The notes: generated from the letters alone by a model not told the origin. 64,000 bases of DNA from Mucilaginibacter mallensis (GCF_900105165.1 NZ_LT629740.1:1860001-1924000); one strand, 5' to 3'; positions 9,466 through 19,031 are shown, numbered from the stretch's first letter. Program-made: numbers and translations.

Positions 9466-11637
9466 CTATATAAACAGCAACTCCCTAAACTTAGGCAACG
9501 GCCATAACGAGTCATCTACCAATTGCTCCAGCTTATCAACGTTGTAACGGATCGGTTGAAAATAGGCTTTTACCTTTTCGTCATAAGCGATGGCCTTATC
9601 ACGCAAGTCTTCAATAGTATTGGCTTTTTTACGTTCCTGTATCATGCTTTCAACATCAGACCTTATGGCATTTACATGTTCCGATATTTTAGTGATAATA
9701 TCAATCTGGGCCTTATATAATTCAGGGCTTAAGCCAATATCCTTTAACCCCTTCACGTTTTCAACCAGTTTAGTTTGATAGGTAATGGCCGCAGGTACAA
9801 TAATGTTATTGGCAAGCTCACCCATTACACGTGCCTCGATTTGCAGTTTTTTATAAAAGCTATCCAGTAAAACCTCATGACGGGCATGTACTTCGCGGCG
9901 GGTAAAGACGCCTGTTTCTAAAAATAAGGCTTCTGATTTATCAGCAATAAACACATCAAGTGCTTTTGGTGTGGTTTTTATGTTTGACAAGCCTCTTTCT
10001 GCCGCTTCCTTTTCCCACTCATCACTATAACCATTGCCCTCAAAACGAATCTTTTTCGACTCCTTTATATACTTTTTAATAACGGTTAGTATAGCAACGT
10101 CTTTTTTCTCACCCTTTTTTAGCAGTTTATCTACATCAACCTTGAATTTTTTAAGTTGATCGGCTACTATAAGGTTAAGGATGGTCATAGGGCTTGCAGA
10201 GTTGGCTGATGAACCTACCGCGCGCAACTCAAACTTATTACCCGTAAAGGCGAATGGCGAAGTACGGTTCCTGTCGGTGTTATCCTTTAATATCTGTGGT
10301 ATTTTGGGTATGCCCTGCCATAGTAAGGCATCATCCTTAATTATCTTGCTTATTCTTGAGGTTTCTATCTCATCAAGTACATCGCTTAGCTGTGTGCCCA
10401 GGAATATAGATATGATTGCCGGAGGGGCCTCGTTGGCGCCTAAGCGATGGTCATTGTTAACTGATGCTATTGATGCCCTTAAAAGGTCTGCATGTTCGTA
10501 TACCGCTTTTATAGTATTTACAAAAAAGGTAAGGAACATCAGGTTGTTTTTAGGCGTTTTGCCGGGCGATAATAGGTTTTTACCGGTATTGGTAATCATC
10601 GACCAGTTGTTGTGCTTGCCTGAGCCATTAATGCCTGCATAAGGCTTCTCATGTAACAGTACCTTAAAGTTGTGGCGTTTAGCCACCCGGTCCATTACGT
10701 CCATTAATAACTGGTTATGGTCAATGGCCAGGTTTATCTCTTCGTATATGGGGGCGCACTCAAATTGTGAAGGTGCAACCTCATTATGGCGTGTTTTTAA
10801 TGGTATACCTAATAATAAGGCTTCGGTTTCCATATCCTGCATATAGGCATAAACGCGCTCAGGTATCGATCCAAAGTAATGATCCTCTAATTGCTGGTTT
10901 TTTGCCGACATATGGCCAAACAACGTTCTGCCGGTTAAGTGCAGATCGGGCCTTGCATTAAATAAGGCAAGGTCAACCAAAAAATACTCCTGTTCAATAC
11001 CTAATGAAGCATTAACTTTTTCAATGCTTTTGTCAAAATAATGGCAAACATCAACTGCAGCCTTATCTAATACACTTAATGCCTTTAATAATGGTACCTT
11101 ATAATCTAATGCTTCGCCTGTGTACGATACAAATACTGTAGGTATACATAAGGTGCGTGCCATTATAAAGGCAGGGGATGAGGGATCCCAGGCGGTATAG
11201 CCGCGGGCCTCAAAAGTATTACGTATGCCGCCACTCGGAAAGCTTGACGCATCAGGCTCCTGCTGGGCCAGCGCATCGCCCGAGAATTTCTCTATAGCGC
11301 CGCCGTCTTCAGTAGGTTCAAAAAAGGCATCATGCTTTTCGGCTGTTGTGCCGGTAAGCGGCTGAAACCAGTGCGTATAATGTGTAGCGCCTTTGCCTAT
11401 GGCCCACGATTTCATGGCCGAAGCAACCTGCTCTGCCATATCACGTGGGATTGGTTCGCCTTTCTCTATAGAATTAATAATTCCCTGATATGCATCTGTT
11501 GACAAATACTCCTTCATTTTCTTTTTATCGAAAACGTTGGCTCCGAAAAAATCAGAGATTTTTGGAGAGGGTATTTTTACTTCCGGTATTGTTCTGCTTT
11601 GTACAGCCCGGAGTGCTTGAAATCGAATATTGGACAT
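9466..11637 (-). CDS. glnN: Glutamine synthetase type III
   Basis: This enzyme makes glutamine from glutamate, ammonium and ATP in the cytoplasm, as a dodecamer. At 723 aa it has the long GSIII form found in Bacteroidota and cyanobacteria. Seen are the metal-binding GIEQEY at 213-218, KTRHNEVAPSQFE near 281-293, and the GSIII signature GINGSGKHNNWS at 335-346. The C-terminal ~120 residues are helical, as is usual for GSIII. The following divergent region leads to an ammonium transporter gene, so the gene heads a nitrogen-assimilation block. Expression is probably nitrogen-controlled, but I see no defined operator. Confidence 0.96.
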   Translation of the reverse strand: MSNIRFQALRAVQSRTIPEVKIPSPKISDFFGANVFDKKKMKEYLSTDAYQGIINSIEKGEPIPRDMAEQVASAMKSWAIGKGATHYTHWFQPLTGTTAEKHDAFFEPTEDGGAIEKFSGDALAQQEPDASSFPSGGIRNTFEARGYTAWDPSSPAFIMARTLCIPTVFVSYTGEALDYKVPLLKALSVLDKAAVDVCHYFDKSIEKVNASLGIEQEYFLVDLALFNARPDLHLTGRTLFGHMSAKNQQLEDHYFGSIPERVYAYMQDMETEALLLGIPLKTRHNEVAPSQFECAPIYEEINLAIDHNQLLMDVMDRVAKRHNFKVLLHEKPYAGINGSGKHNNWSMITNTGKNLLSPGKTPKNNLMFLTFFVNTIKAVYEHADLLRASIASVNNDHRLGANEAPPAIISIFLGTQLSDVLDEIETSRISKIIKDDALLWQGIPKIPQILKDNTDRNRTSPFAFTGNKFELRAVGSSANSASPMTILNLIVADQLKKFKVDVDKLLKKGEKKDVAILTVIKKYIKESKKIRFEGNGYSDEWEKEAAERGLSNIKTTPKALDVFIADKSEALFLETGVFTRREVHARHEVLLDSFYKKLQIEARVMGELANNIIVPAAITYQTKLVENVKGLKDIGLSPELYKAQIDIITKISEHVNAIRSDVESMIQERKKANTIEDLRDKAIAYDEKVKAYFQPIRYNVDKLEQLVDDSLWPLPKFRELLFI

Positions 11638-12206
11638 TTTTTTAGCTCTAAATAAAGGTTTACATCAAAAGTATAATTATCATTTAAAATATGGATATGT
11701 TTTAAATTAAATATAATTAATAGCGTAAATGAAGAAAGAAAATGTCTTATTTTTTTAGTTTTAATCTAATTTATAGGTGTATTTGTCGTTTTTTTCTTCG
11801 AAATATTGATTTTGAGAATGGTTTTAAGCTTTGATTTTGATTTTTATCGATAAAATAATGTTGTGTGGTTAAAATTTTCACAATTATTGAAAAAATCATT
11901 ACCCAAATTATAATTACTATTTATTTATGGTTGAAAAATTATTAAAATGGGCTATATTTTTAGTGTGTTTTTTATTATTTTGATAAATATTCAATTATTT
12001 TCAATTTTTTTGGGGTTAAAATTTGTTTTTGTTAAAATACATGCATAGTTTTAGGAAAGTTTTAATAAAAAGATGTTTTTTACTGATCTGATTAATAAAA
12101 ACTCATACTCGCGATGTGATTTTGAATTAAAAGATTAAAATTTTTATTAAATCGACCAATTTTTAAAAAAAGCAATCAAATCAAACTAAATTAAATTAAA
12201 CAAACA
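11638..12206. promoter_or_regulatory. Very AT-rich divergent control region of glnN and amt
   Basis: About 570 bp of strongly AT-rich DNA between the divergent glutamine synthetase and ammonium transporter genes. It contains many T and A runs and no coding frame. It must hold both promoters. I cannot point to a specific regulator site. Confidence 0.6.
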
Positions 12207-13808
12207 ATGAAAGTAAACTCTACAAAGCACAGCCTGATCGATTCGCTCAGGCAACTGACTCGAGAGAAATGGGCACTTGCTGCTACCATTTTTACCGGAA
12301 AAATGCTCGGGTTATTAGCGGTTTTAGTGGCAATGGTAACATTACCCGGACTACTTGGCACCTCGGCTCATGCTGCTGCGGCCGCTCCACCAAAACCAAC
12401 TGATCTGGAAACATCAATGATGAATTCAATTAACACTGCATGGACATTGGTGGCTGCATTCCTGGTATTTGGTATGCAGGCTGGTTTCGTAATGCTTGAA
12501 GCTGGTTTTGCACGTAAACGCGAGACTGTTAACGTTTTGATGGAGTGTATGTTTGATACCTGCCTTTGCGGTATCTTATTTTACGCTATCGGTTATTCAT
12601 TTATGTTTAGCGAGGGTAACGGATTTATCGGTTATCATTGGTTCTTCCTTCAGGGAGCACCTGCTACATATGAAACAACTGGTATCCCTGTAATTGCACA
12701 CTGGATATTCCAATATGCTTTTGCTGATACTTGTTCAACCGTAGTTTCAGGCGCGATGATAGGCCGTACAAGTTTCCGTGGCGATATCCTTTACTCTATT
12801 GGTATTACTGGTTTCATCTACCCAATCATTGGTCACTGGGCTTGGGGGCCGGATGGCTGGTTAGCATTAATGGGCACAGCAGGTCACTTCTACACTGCTT
12901 TAGGTCAAGGTTTCCGTGACTTTGCAGGTTCAACCGTAGTACACACTATTGGCGGGGTCGCCTCATTGGCAGGCGCTATAGTATTAGGCCCGCGTTTAGG
13001 AAGAATATTTGCACGAGATGATAAAGAAAAAGGCGGTATGCCTGCAGGCCATAACATGTTGATGGCAGCGGTTGGTACATTCATACTATGGTTCGGCTGG
13101 TACGGTTTCAACCCGGGAAGCTCACTTTCAGCTATGGATGCTCAAGGTATAGGCCGTATTGCTACCAATACAACACTTGCAGCTTGCGGTGGCGGTATGA
13201 CAGCTATGTGCGCCGCTTTATGGTGGGGTACTACTAAAGGTAAATTCGATTTAGGCTTTACCTTGAATGGCACACTTGCAGGTCTTGTTGCTATCACCTG
13301 TCCTTGTTACTGGGTTAGCCCGCTTGGCGCTATGATATTAGGTGGTGTAGCTGGTTTTGTAGTATTTGGCGGTATGTATTTATTAGAGTACTTCCGTATT
13401 GACGATCCGGTTGGTGCTGTTTCAGTACACGGTTTTGCCGGTATCTGGGGTACATTATCACTAGGTTTATTTGCAACTGGCGAATATGGTATTACCGGCC
13501 CTACCGGCCCGGATAACAGCGCTGCAAATCTTGTTAAAGGTATATTCTACGGTGGTGATGCAAGCGTACTTAAAGCACAGGCTATCGGTACCTTTACAAT
13601 AGCAATTGCAGTATTTGTAGTTACCTTTGTAATGATGTTTATCATCAACAAGCTTCCTTATCCTTGGAAACTGCGTGTTGAAGAACATGGTGAATTAGGC
13701 ATAGGCGGTCTGGATGTATTCGATCACGGTATCGAAGTTTATCCAGCACAAGATGATGATATCACTTTAACTGGCTTGTTTGAAAAATCAGGCACAGTGT
13801 CAGTATAA
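12207..13808 (+). CDS. amt: Ammonium transporter, Amt/Mep/Rh family, with long N-terminal extension
   Basis: An inner-membrane ammonium channel. The Amt core begins near residue 70 and has about 11 hydrophobic helices, with the family signature DFAGSTVVHTIGG (H246) and the second pore histidine H408 in AVSVHGFAG. The first ~65 residues are unusual: a charged stretch, a hydrophobic helix (33-52) and an Ala-rich linker ending in AHAAAAA. This looks like a cleavable signal or an extra helix; the usual family length is about 400-450 aa. It is divergent from glutamine synthetase and followed by a terminator and a porin gene. No glnK lies next to it. Confidence 0.95.
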   Translation: MKVNSTKHSLIDSLRQLTREKWALAATIFTGKMLGLLAVLVAMVTLPGLLGTSAHAAAAAPPKPTDLETSMMNSINTAWTLVAAFLVFGMQAGFVMLEAGFARKRETVNVLMECMFDTCLCGILFYAIGYSFMFSEGNGFIGYHWFFLQGAPATYETTGIPVIAHWIFQYAFADTCSTVVSGAMIGRTSFRGDILYSIGITGFIYPIIGHWAWGPDGWLALMGTAGHFYTALGQGFRDFAGSTVVHTIGGVASLAGAIVLGPRLGRIFARDDKEKGGMPAGHNMLMAAVGTFILWFGWYGFNPGSSLSAMDAQGIGRIATNTTLAACGGGMTAMCAALWWGTTKGKFDLGFTLNGTLAGLVAITCPCYWVSPLGAMILGGVAGFVVFGGMYLLEYFRIDDPVGAVSVHGFAGIWGTLSLGLFATGEYGITGPTGPDNSAANLVKGIFYGGDASVLKAQAIGTFTIAIAVFVVTFVMMFIINKLPYPWKLRVEEHGELGIGGLDVFDHGIEVYPAQDDDITLTGLFEKSGTVSV

Positions 13809-13823
13809 TACTCACATATAAAT

Positions 13824-13870
13824 AACCCCTTGTGCGGCCCTAATTCAACCTTAACCGCACAAGGGTTTAT
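13824..13870 (+). terminator. Terminator after amt
   Basis: CCCTTGTGCGG (13827-13837) pairs with CCGCACAAGGG (13855-13865), followed by TTTAT. It lies about 15 bp after the amt stop. Confidence 0.8.
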
Positions 13871-14106
13871 CACAAGAACCACAATTCCTTTTTTATCATT
13901 CCACCTGTCAGTATGAGAGGTGCAAGGATACTCGCGTTATAATTTTACTACCTCATTTATTATAAATACCTGAAAAGCAATTGCTTGTAAGGTGTTTAAT
14001 AATAATGACCCTTATTTAGTGTATCATGATGAAAATCATATAAATGCACTTTAAAGTTTTTCTTAAGCAACCTTATAATTTTTTAACCTATAACTATTTA
14101 TTTAAC

Positions 14107-15153
14107 ATGAAAAAGAAATTTTTACTCTTACTTTTAGCTGCATCAACGTATAGTATCGCCTCAAAAGCGCAGGATACTGTAAAAACAACGGCTGATGCTC
14201 CTTTAGTACTTTACGGATCGGTTGATACCTATTACAAGGACGACTTCTCTGGCCACGCAAATATTCCGACCAGTTTTGCAAGCGATAATAATTCAGTATC
14301 GATCGGTATGATTGACCTGGGCTTAAAGAAAACTGTTGGTAACGCATCATTCGTAGGTGAGATGTCATTCGGGCCGCGTAATGATCAGTCTATCCCAACT
14401 TCAGGATACCATATCCAAAACTTATATGTTTCTTATGCGTTTTCACCTAAATTCAGTGCAACAGCAGGTTACATGTCAACCTTTATCGGTTATGAAGTAA
14501 TTTCTCCGACAGGAAACTTTAACTACTCAACTTCTTATTTATTCACTAACGGTCCGTTCCAAAATGCAGGCTTAAAATTCACTTATGCATTCTCTGATAA
14601 AGTGAGCTTAATGGCTGGTATTTTCAACGATCAATGGAATGTTTATACTTCACAACATGACGTATCAACTTTCGGCGCTCAGTTAACCATTACACCGGTA
14701 AAAAACTGGACTGCTTATCTTAACGTAGCAACAGGCCCATCTTCAGGTACTGAATTTGATTTAACAACAGCTTATCAAATAACCGGTGCATTTAAATTAG
14801 GCTTAAACGCTGCAACTTATAGCACAACACATTATAGCGCTGGCTTTAGCGGTGTAGCTTTATATCCACAGTTGGCAGTTTCAAAAGTTGTTACTTTAGG
14901 TTTGAGAGAAGAGTATTTCAAATCTGATAACGGTACAGCCGCATCAACTTACGCACCGGTTGGTCCAATGCCTGGTGGTTCTGTTCTTGCTTCAACTTTA
15001 ACTGCTAATATTAAAGCAGGTCCGTTAACTTTAATACCGGAAGTAAGGCTTGATGGCATTAACAAACAACAGTATTCTTCGTTCACAAACAGCTCAGGCG
15101 ATCCTACTAAATCAGCTTCACAATTTGTGTTAGCTGTAGTTTACGGATTCTAA
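14107..15153 (+). CDS. Outer-membrane beta-barrel porin (BBP2/OmpL-like family)
   Basis: A 348-aa secreted protein. The start at 14107 gives a clean signal peptide (MKKKFLLLLLAASTYSIASKAQ); an upstream ATG at 14044 would bury it behind 21 residues. The mature chain is made of short alternating aromatic/polar strands with a VDTYYK opening and ends in VLAVVYGF, a typical barrel C-terminus. This resembles the putative porin family found next to amt genes in several phyla. Its place between two ammonium transporter genes suggests outer-membrane passage of nitrogen compounds, by context only. Confidence 0.75.
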   Translation: MKKKFLLLLLAASTYSIASKAQDTVKTTADAPLVLYGSVDTYYKDDFSGHANIPTSFASDNNSVSIGMIDLGLKKTVGNASFVGEMSFGPRNDQSIPTSGYHIQNLYVSYAFSPKFSATAGYMSTFIGYEVISPTGNFNYSTSYLFTNGPFQNAGLKFTYAFSDKVSLMAGIFNDQWNVYTSQHDVSTFGAQLTITPVKNWTAYLNVATGPSSGTEFDLTTAYQITGAFKLGLNAATYSTTHYSAGFSGVALYPQLAVSKVVTLGLREEYFKSDNGTAASTYAPVGPMPGGSVLASTLTANIKAGPLTLIPEVRLDGINKQQYSSFTNSSGDPTKSASQFVLAVVYGF

Positions 15154-15180
15154 GCAATTTTTTGACAATATTATTATTGG

Positions 15181-15212
15181 AAAGCCGTCCCGTAATTCGG
15201 GACGGCTTTTTA
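15181..15212 (+). terminator. Terminator after porin gene
   Basis: AAAGCCGTCCCG (15181-15192) pairs perfectly with CGGGACGGCTTT (15198-15209), with a 5-nt loop and a T run. Confidence 0.9.
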
Positions 15213-15222
15213 TCTTTATAGC

Positions 15223-15804
15223 ATGAAAAAAGTATTTTTTGTTTTAATGTGCGTGTTGTTTGTCAAAGTTGCATCGGCACAAAAGGATCTGCTGGCATTT
15301 AACGAGCAAAATAAATATATGTATTACCAGGTGGTTAGTCAGCCTGGCGTAATTACGGATACTTTAAAAGACAGGGCGCTGTATTTTTTAGAAAAAGCTT
15401 ATCCTAAAAATACAGTAAAAAAAGGTGAAACAAGTGGTAACTATACCGGCACAGGCAAATTCCTGATCGTTAGCGGGCTTACTATGGCCAAGCATATTGA
15501 AGGTGAAGTAAGTTATACCTATTATATTGAATGTAAGGATCAGAAATACAGGTATTGGCTAACGGATTTTGTGTTTACCCCATATAAAGTTGATCGTTAC
15601 GGAAATTCTGTTCCGCAGGTGGGTATTGATATCCCGCTTGAGAGCGCAACAACAAAGTTGGATAAAAAACAAGTTGATAGTTACCTTGATCAAATAGGAA
15701 CGTATAGCAAGGCGTTTGGTGAAAAACTGAAATACTATATACTTAAACCAGCTGCTTTACCAAAGGAAACTAAGAATAAAGTAATATCAACAAAAGACTG
15801 GTAG
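15223..15804 (+). CDS. Secreted protein, DUF4468-like
   Basis: A 193-aa exported protein of unknown function. Residues 1-19 are a signal peptide (ends ASAQ). The remainder is an alpha/beta domain in which a helix (DTLKDRALYFLEKAYP) precedes strands and a 'YRYWLTDFVFTPY' segment. That pattern matches the DUF4468 (TBP-like fold) proteins common in Bacteroidota; the match is by eye. It starts 10 bp after the porin terminator and is followed by its own bidirectional terminator, so it is a single-gene unit. Confidence 0.7.
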   Translation: MKKVFFVLMCVLFVKVASAQKDLLAFNEQNKYMYYQVVSQPGVITDTLKDRALYFLEKAYPKNTVKKGETSGNYTGTGKFLIVSGLTMAKHIEGEVSYTYYIECKDQKYRYWLTDFVFTPYKVDRYGNSVPQVGIDIPLESATTKLDKKQVDSYLDQIGTYSKAFGEKLKYYILKPAALPKETKNKVISTKDW

Positions 15805-15828
15805 GCTTCGAACTTTACTTTATATCAT

Positions 15829-15862
15829 AAAAAAGCTGCATTGTATAATGCAGCTTTTTTAT
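15829..15862. terminator. Bidirectional terminator between convergent genes
   Basis: AAAAAAGCTGCATT (15829-15842) pairs with AATGCAGCTTTTTT (15847-15860) around a 4-nt loop. T runs lie on both strands. It serves the DUF4468-like gene and the second amt gene. Confidence 0.88.
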
Positions 15863-15893
15863 GTTTTGTGGTTAAACAGGTTGATCTTATAGA

Positions 15894-17201
15894 TTATAAT
15901 TCCTCATCATGCTGGCTAATGTCAAGCCCGATAAGTTCTTCCTCCTGTGTTACACGTAAGGTGCTGATCATATCGGTAACTTTTAGTAAAATATAAGAAC
16001 CAAAGAATGCAAATGCTGATACACCTATCAATGTGAGCACGTGTATAAAAAATAAATGCGTTTCGCCATAATATAAACCATTGCCAGTGCTATTGCCACC
16101 ATTTACATTTTGATGTGCAAAAACGCCGGTAAGCAGCATACCAACCATGCCGCCAACACCGTGACATGGGAATACATCAAGCGTATCATCAATACTGGTT
16201 GATGAGCGCCATATTACCAACAGGTTACTGATAACGGCAGCAACAATACCAATAATTAATGAATGGGGGATAGTGACAAAACCCGCAGCAGGTGTAATGG
16301 CCACTAAGCCAACAACCGCACCTATACATGCGCCCATAACCGATGGCTTTTTGCCTCGCAGCATATCAAAAAATATCCAGCTTATAGCAGCTGCCGCTGA
16401 TGCTGTAGTAGTGGTAGCCAATGCCGTTGCAGCTAATGTGCCCGAACCCAATGCTGAACCTGCATTAAAACCAAACCAGCCAAACCATAATAAGCCGGTA
16501 CCTAATAATACATAGCTGATGCGGGCAGATGAATGTACCTTATCCTGACGTTGTTTTAAATATATTGCTGAAGCCAAAGCCGCCCATCCGGCCGACATAT
16601 GTACAACTGTTCCACCGGCAAAATCAAGCACGCCAAGTTTAAGCAGGAAACCATCCGGGTGCCAGGTAGAGTGGGCCAACGGGGCATAAATAAATATCAT
16701 AAACAGGCAAAGGAAAATGATATACGAATTAAAGCGGATGCGCTCGGCAAATGCACCGGTAATAAGGGCAGGCGTAATAACTGCAAATTTTAGCTGGAAC
16801 ATAGCAAATAAAACCAGTGGAATGGTGGGGGCGAGCTTCCAGGTAGCGTTGCCCAGCATGCCTTTCATCATAAAAAATGTTCGCGGGTCGCCAATAAAAC
16901 CACCTATTGAATCGCCAAAGGCAAGGCTGAATCCGAAGATGACCCATATAATAGTTATCACACCCATGCAAACAAAGCTTTGCATCATGGTTGATAATAC
17001 GTTCTTTTTACTCACCATGCCGCCATAAAAAAATGCCAGGCCCGGTGTCATGATCAAAACAAGTGCGGTACTAACCAATAACCATGCAGTATCGCCCGAA
17101 TCAATTTTACCATCGGCAACGGTTACGGTTTCAACCGAGGGAAAAACAAGTGCCAGTATTACTATAATAATAAGCGCAGAAAATGGAATAAATTTTTTCA
17201 T
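15894..17201 (-). CDS. amt: Ammonium transporter, second copy
   Basis: A second Amt-family channel of 435 aa, of normal length, with an N-terminal signal-like helix (residues 1-22) and about 11 membrane segments. The signature DFAGGTVVHMSAG holds H201, and a second pore motif, CHGVGGMVG, lies in the C-terminal third. The C-terminal tail is acidic. It differs clearly from the first copy, so it is not a recent duplicate. The start at 17201 is chosen because the upstream extension to 17273 runs through a 12-bp inverted repeat in the leader. No PII gene is adjacent. Confidence 0.95.
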   Translation of the reverse strand: MKKFIPFSALIIIVILALVFPSVETVTVADGKIDSGDTAWLLVSTALVLIMTPGLAFFYGGMVSKKNVLSTMMQSFVCMGVITIIWVIFGFSLAFGDSIGGFIGDPRTFFMMKGMLGNATWKLAPTIPLVLFAMFQLKFAVITPALITGAFAERIRFNSYIIFLCLFMIFIYAPLAHSTWHPDGFLLKLGVLDFAGGTVVHMSAGWAALASAIYLKQRQDKVHSSARISYVLLGTGLLWFGWFGFNAGSALGSGTLAATALATTTTASAAAAISWIFFDMLRGKKPSVMGACIGAVVGLVAITPAAGFVTIPHSLIIGIVAAVISNLLVIWRSSTSIDDTLDVFPCHGVGGMVGMLLTGVFAHQNVNGGNSTGNGLYYGETHLFFIHVLTLIGVSAFAFFGSYILLKVTDMISTLRVTQEEELIGLDISQHDEEL

Positions 17202-17231
17202 GAGTTTGGGTTGGAGGGATATAACAAAATA

Positions 17232-17270
17232 ACACTGCCTGGTATAGCAATCAAAAACACCAGGCAGTGT
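17232..17270 (-). terminator. 12-bp inverted repeat in the amt leader: terminator or attenuator
   Basis: ACACTGCCTGGT (17232-17243) and ACCAGGCAGTGT (17259-17270) pair perfectly around a 15-nt loop and are followed on the minus strand by a T-rich tract. The hairpin ends about 30 nt before the amt ATG. It could end transcripts of the small upstream gene or act as an attenuator in the amt leader. Confidence 0.6.
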
Positions 17271-17343
17271 CATAAATTAAATTTAATAAACAATAAATCC
17301 GCTTGCCTTTACTAAAAGCAAGTGGTTGATGTTGTTTTATTAA

Positions 17344-17700
17344 TTACCAGAATGCATGAAAAGGGAATAAGATGAGCTTGCGGAAGCGTGAGAGTTCACT
17401 GCTGTAGGTTCCGCAAATAAAATGGATGTACTTGATCTGTATAACAGCTACGTTAAACAGGCTGTCGATACATTTTATAGAGTGAACGGTCTTGTGTCGC
17501 TGAAGACTTGCGATCTGCAGTGGAGTACTATTGATATTTGCAAATTCCTGCCCCGGACTGTGGCATATTGCCCTGGCAAATGAAGCTTGTTTATGCGGGT
17601 GTGAATTATTGGAAACTGGTGGATTGGCCTTAGCAAAAATGACATATCCGCTAAGGAATAAGAGGATTATTACAGGAAGTTTAAAAATATTTTTAAACAT
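17344..17700 (-). CDS. Small secreted or membrane-anchored hypothetical protein
   Basis: A 118-aa open frame I do not recognise. It starts with a plausible signal peptide (basic MFKNIFK, hydrophobic core, then AKA). The rest has three cysteines and many basic and aromatic residues but no known motif. It lies upstream of amt on the same strand with a hairpin between. Moderately weak evidence for a real gene: the frame is clean, but codon use and composition are not compelling. Confidence 0.4.
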   Translation of the reverse strand: MFKNIFKLPVIILLFLSGYVIFAKANPPVSNNSHPHKQASFARAICHSPGQEFANINSTPLQIASLQRHKTVHSIKCIDSLFNVAVIQIKYIHFICGTYSSELSRFRKLILFPFHAFW

Positions 17701-17939
17701 ATTTAAAAATACGAAAATTATCGATTTTGTAAAATAATGTTGTGATTATTTTATTAATAATGATGTATAATTTTAATAAAGTTAATCAAATATGAGATTT
17801 ATTGAAAATGATAGTTTTAAAAAAGTAGTTGCAACAACGTTGCAATTGTTAAATAATGTTAAAATAGGATGTGTTTGGTGCTTTGCACGAAACATGAGCA
17901 ATTTAAAAACGTTATATGTGAAATTAAATTTCACTAAAC
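17701..17939. other. AT-rich intergenic region with one palindrome
   Basis: TTGCAAC-AAC-GTTGCAA at 17829-17845 is a perfect 7-bp inverted repeat about 95 bp before the TonB-like gene and could be an operator. Nothing else is recognisable. Confidence 0.4.
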
Positions 17940-18776
17940 ATGCTTATCTCAAAATTTGATTTGTACAAGTCTGAGTGGCTCGAACTTGTATTTGACGACC
18001 GTAACAAAGCTTATGGTGCTTACGAATTAAGGCAACATTACTCCCGTACCATGTTAAAATCAATGGCGATTGCCTTTTTAACAATTACGGGTATCGCGCT
18101 TTTAATTGGTGTGCTTATTAAGCCGGTAGCTAAGGCTATTGTACCTACAGAAACAATAATCCCGGTTACCTTGAAGGATTATGTACACCAGGCTGTAGTA
18201 CATCCGCCCAAACCAATAACGCATATACACCAACCGGCTGCTCCGAGAGCATTAACGGTACCAACAAAGGCGTATATTCCGTTTGTGGTATCGCCCAAAC
18301 CGGCAATCACCGAACCGCCAAAAGTGAGTACACTGCCCGGTAATATTGGCCCGGTTGATGTTAAGGGTACAACTACCACTACTGGCCCTGTTGACGTGCC
18401 GGGGAAAGGTGGCCCGGGTATAGACCCAGGTACTGTTAGTAACGAACCGGTAAATGTAGGTGGCCTTGATGTAATGCCTCAGCCCTTTGGTGGAGCGTCA
18501 GCATGGTCGAAATTTTTGCAGAAGCATTTAAGATACCCTGATGGTGCTGTGAACGATCATATACAAGGTAAAGTTTGGTTAAGTTTTATTATTGAAAGAG
18601 ATGGCCATCTGTCGAATATTACGGTTGACCGTGGCCCCGGTTATGGCTTAGATGAAGAAGCCCTGCGCGTTTTAAAACTGGCACCAGCATGGAAACCAGG
18701 TATGCAAAATGGCCAGCCGGTACGAGTGAAATATAATATCCCCATCAATTTTCAGTTGGGCGATGATGGTAATTAA
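17940..18776 (+). CDS. TonB-family energy transducer
   Basis: A 278-aa inner-membrane protein that links the proton-motive-force motor to outer-membrane receptors. A cytoplasmic N-terminus (FDDRNKAYGAYELR, typical of Bacteroidota TonB proteins) precedes one membrane helix at ~40-62. A Pro-rich periplasmic linker follows (~85-180), then a C-terminal TonB domain (~190-276, with PDGAVNDHIQGKVWLSFIIE and a final INFQL). ExbB/ExbD genes are not nearby. It could energise the receptors in this window, but many TonB paralogs exist in such genomes. Confidence 0.9.
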   Translation: MLISKFDLYKSEWLELVFDDRNKAYGAYELRQHYSRTMLKSMAIAFLTITGIALLIGVLIKPVAKAIVPTETIIPVTLKDYVHQAVVHPPKPITHIHQPAAPRALTVPTKAYIPFVVSPKPAITEPPKVSTLPGNIGPVDVKGTTTTTGPVDVPGKGGPGIDPGTVSNEPVNVGGLDVMPQPFGGASAWSKFLQKHLRYPDGAVNDHIQGKVWLSFIIERDGHLSNITVDRGPGYGLDEEALRVLKLAPAWKPGMQNGQPVRVKYNIPINFQLGDDGN

Positions 18777-18799
18777 GCAACCGGGACAATATATAACCA

Positions 18800-18990
18800 C
18801 AGCTTAAAGGTGAAAGCATAAAGGAGAAAGGTAATTAAGCTGTTGCTGAGGGACAAAAATGGAAGAGTATCGATCTTTCATTTTTGTCCTTTGTGTTTTA
18901 AACCGAGTTTTACCTTTCAGCCTTTAGCTTTCCTCTTTTAGCTTTCAACCTTTCACCTTTTCGCTTTATGCTTTCAGCTTTCACCCTTTT
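18800..18990. repeat. Polypurine/polypyrimidine degenerate repeat tract with central hairpin
   Basis: The left flank is a run of 'AAAGGTGAAAGC'-like units. The right flank (from ~18910) repeats their complement many times as variants of CTTTCAnCCTTT. Between them, 18851-18865 and 18875-18889 form a 15-bp hairpin with one mismatch (GGACAAAAATG...). The whole tract can fold back as one large inverted repeat and probably ends tonB transcription. Confidence 0.6.
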
Positions 18991-18994
18991 TTCC

Positions 18995-19002
18995 TAATTT
19001 TG
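18995..19002 (+). promoter_or_regulatory. -7 box of purL promoter
   Basis: TAATTTTG fits TAnnTTTG, 30 bp before the purL start codon. The -33 region falls in the pyrimidine-rich repeat and has no clear TTTG. Confidence 0.45.
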
Positions 19003-19031
19003 CGCATCCTTTCAAAATAAATAAAAACACA

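Noticed and set aside
10181..10642. 153-codon open frame opposite glutamine synthetase
   Set aside because: It lies wholly antisense to conserved GSIII coding sequence and has no recognisable protein pattern; it is a shadow frame.
16273..17232. Several open frames opposite the second amt gene
   Set aside because: They are antisense to a well-conserved membrane protein; long frames there come from its biased codon composition.
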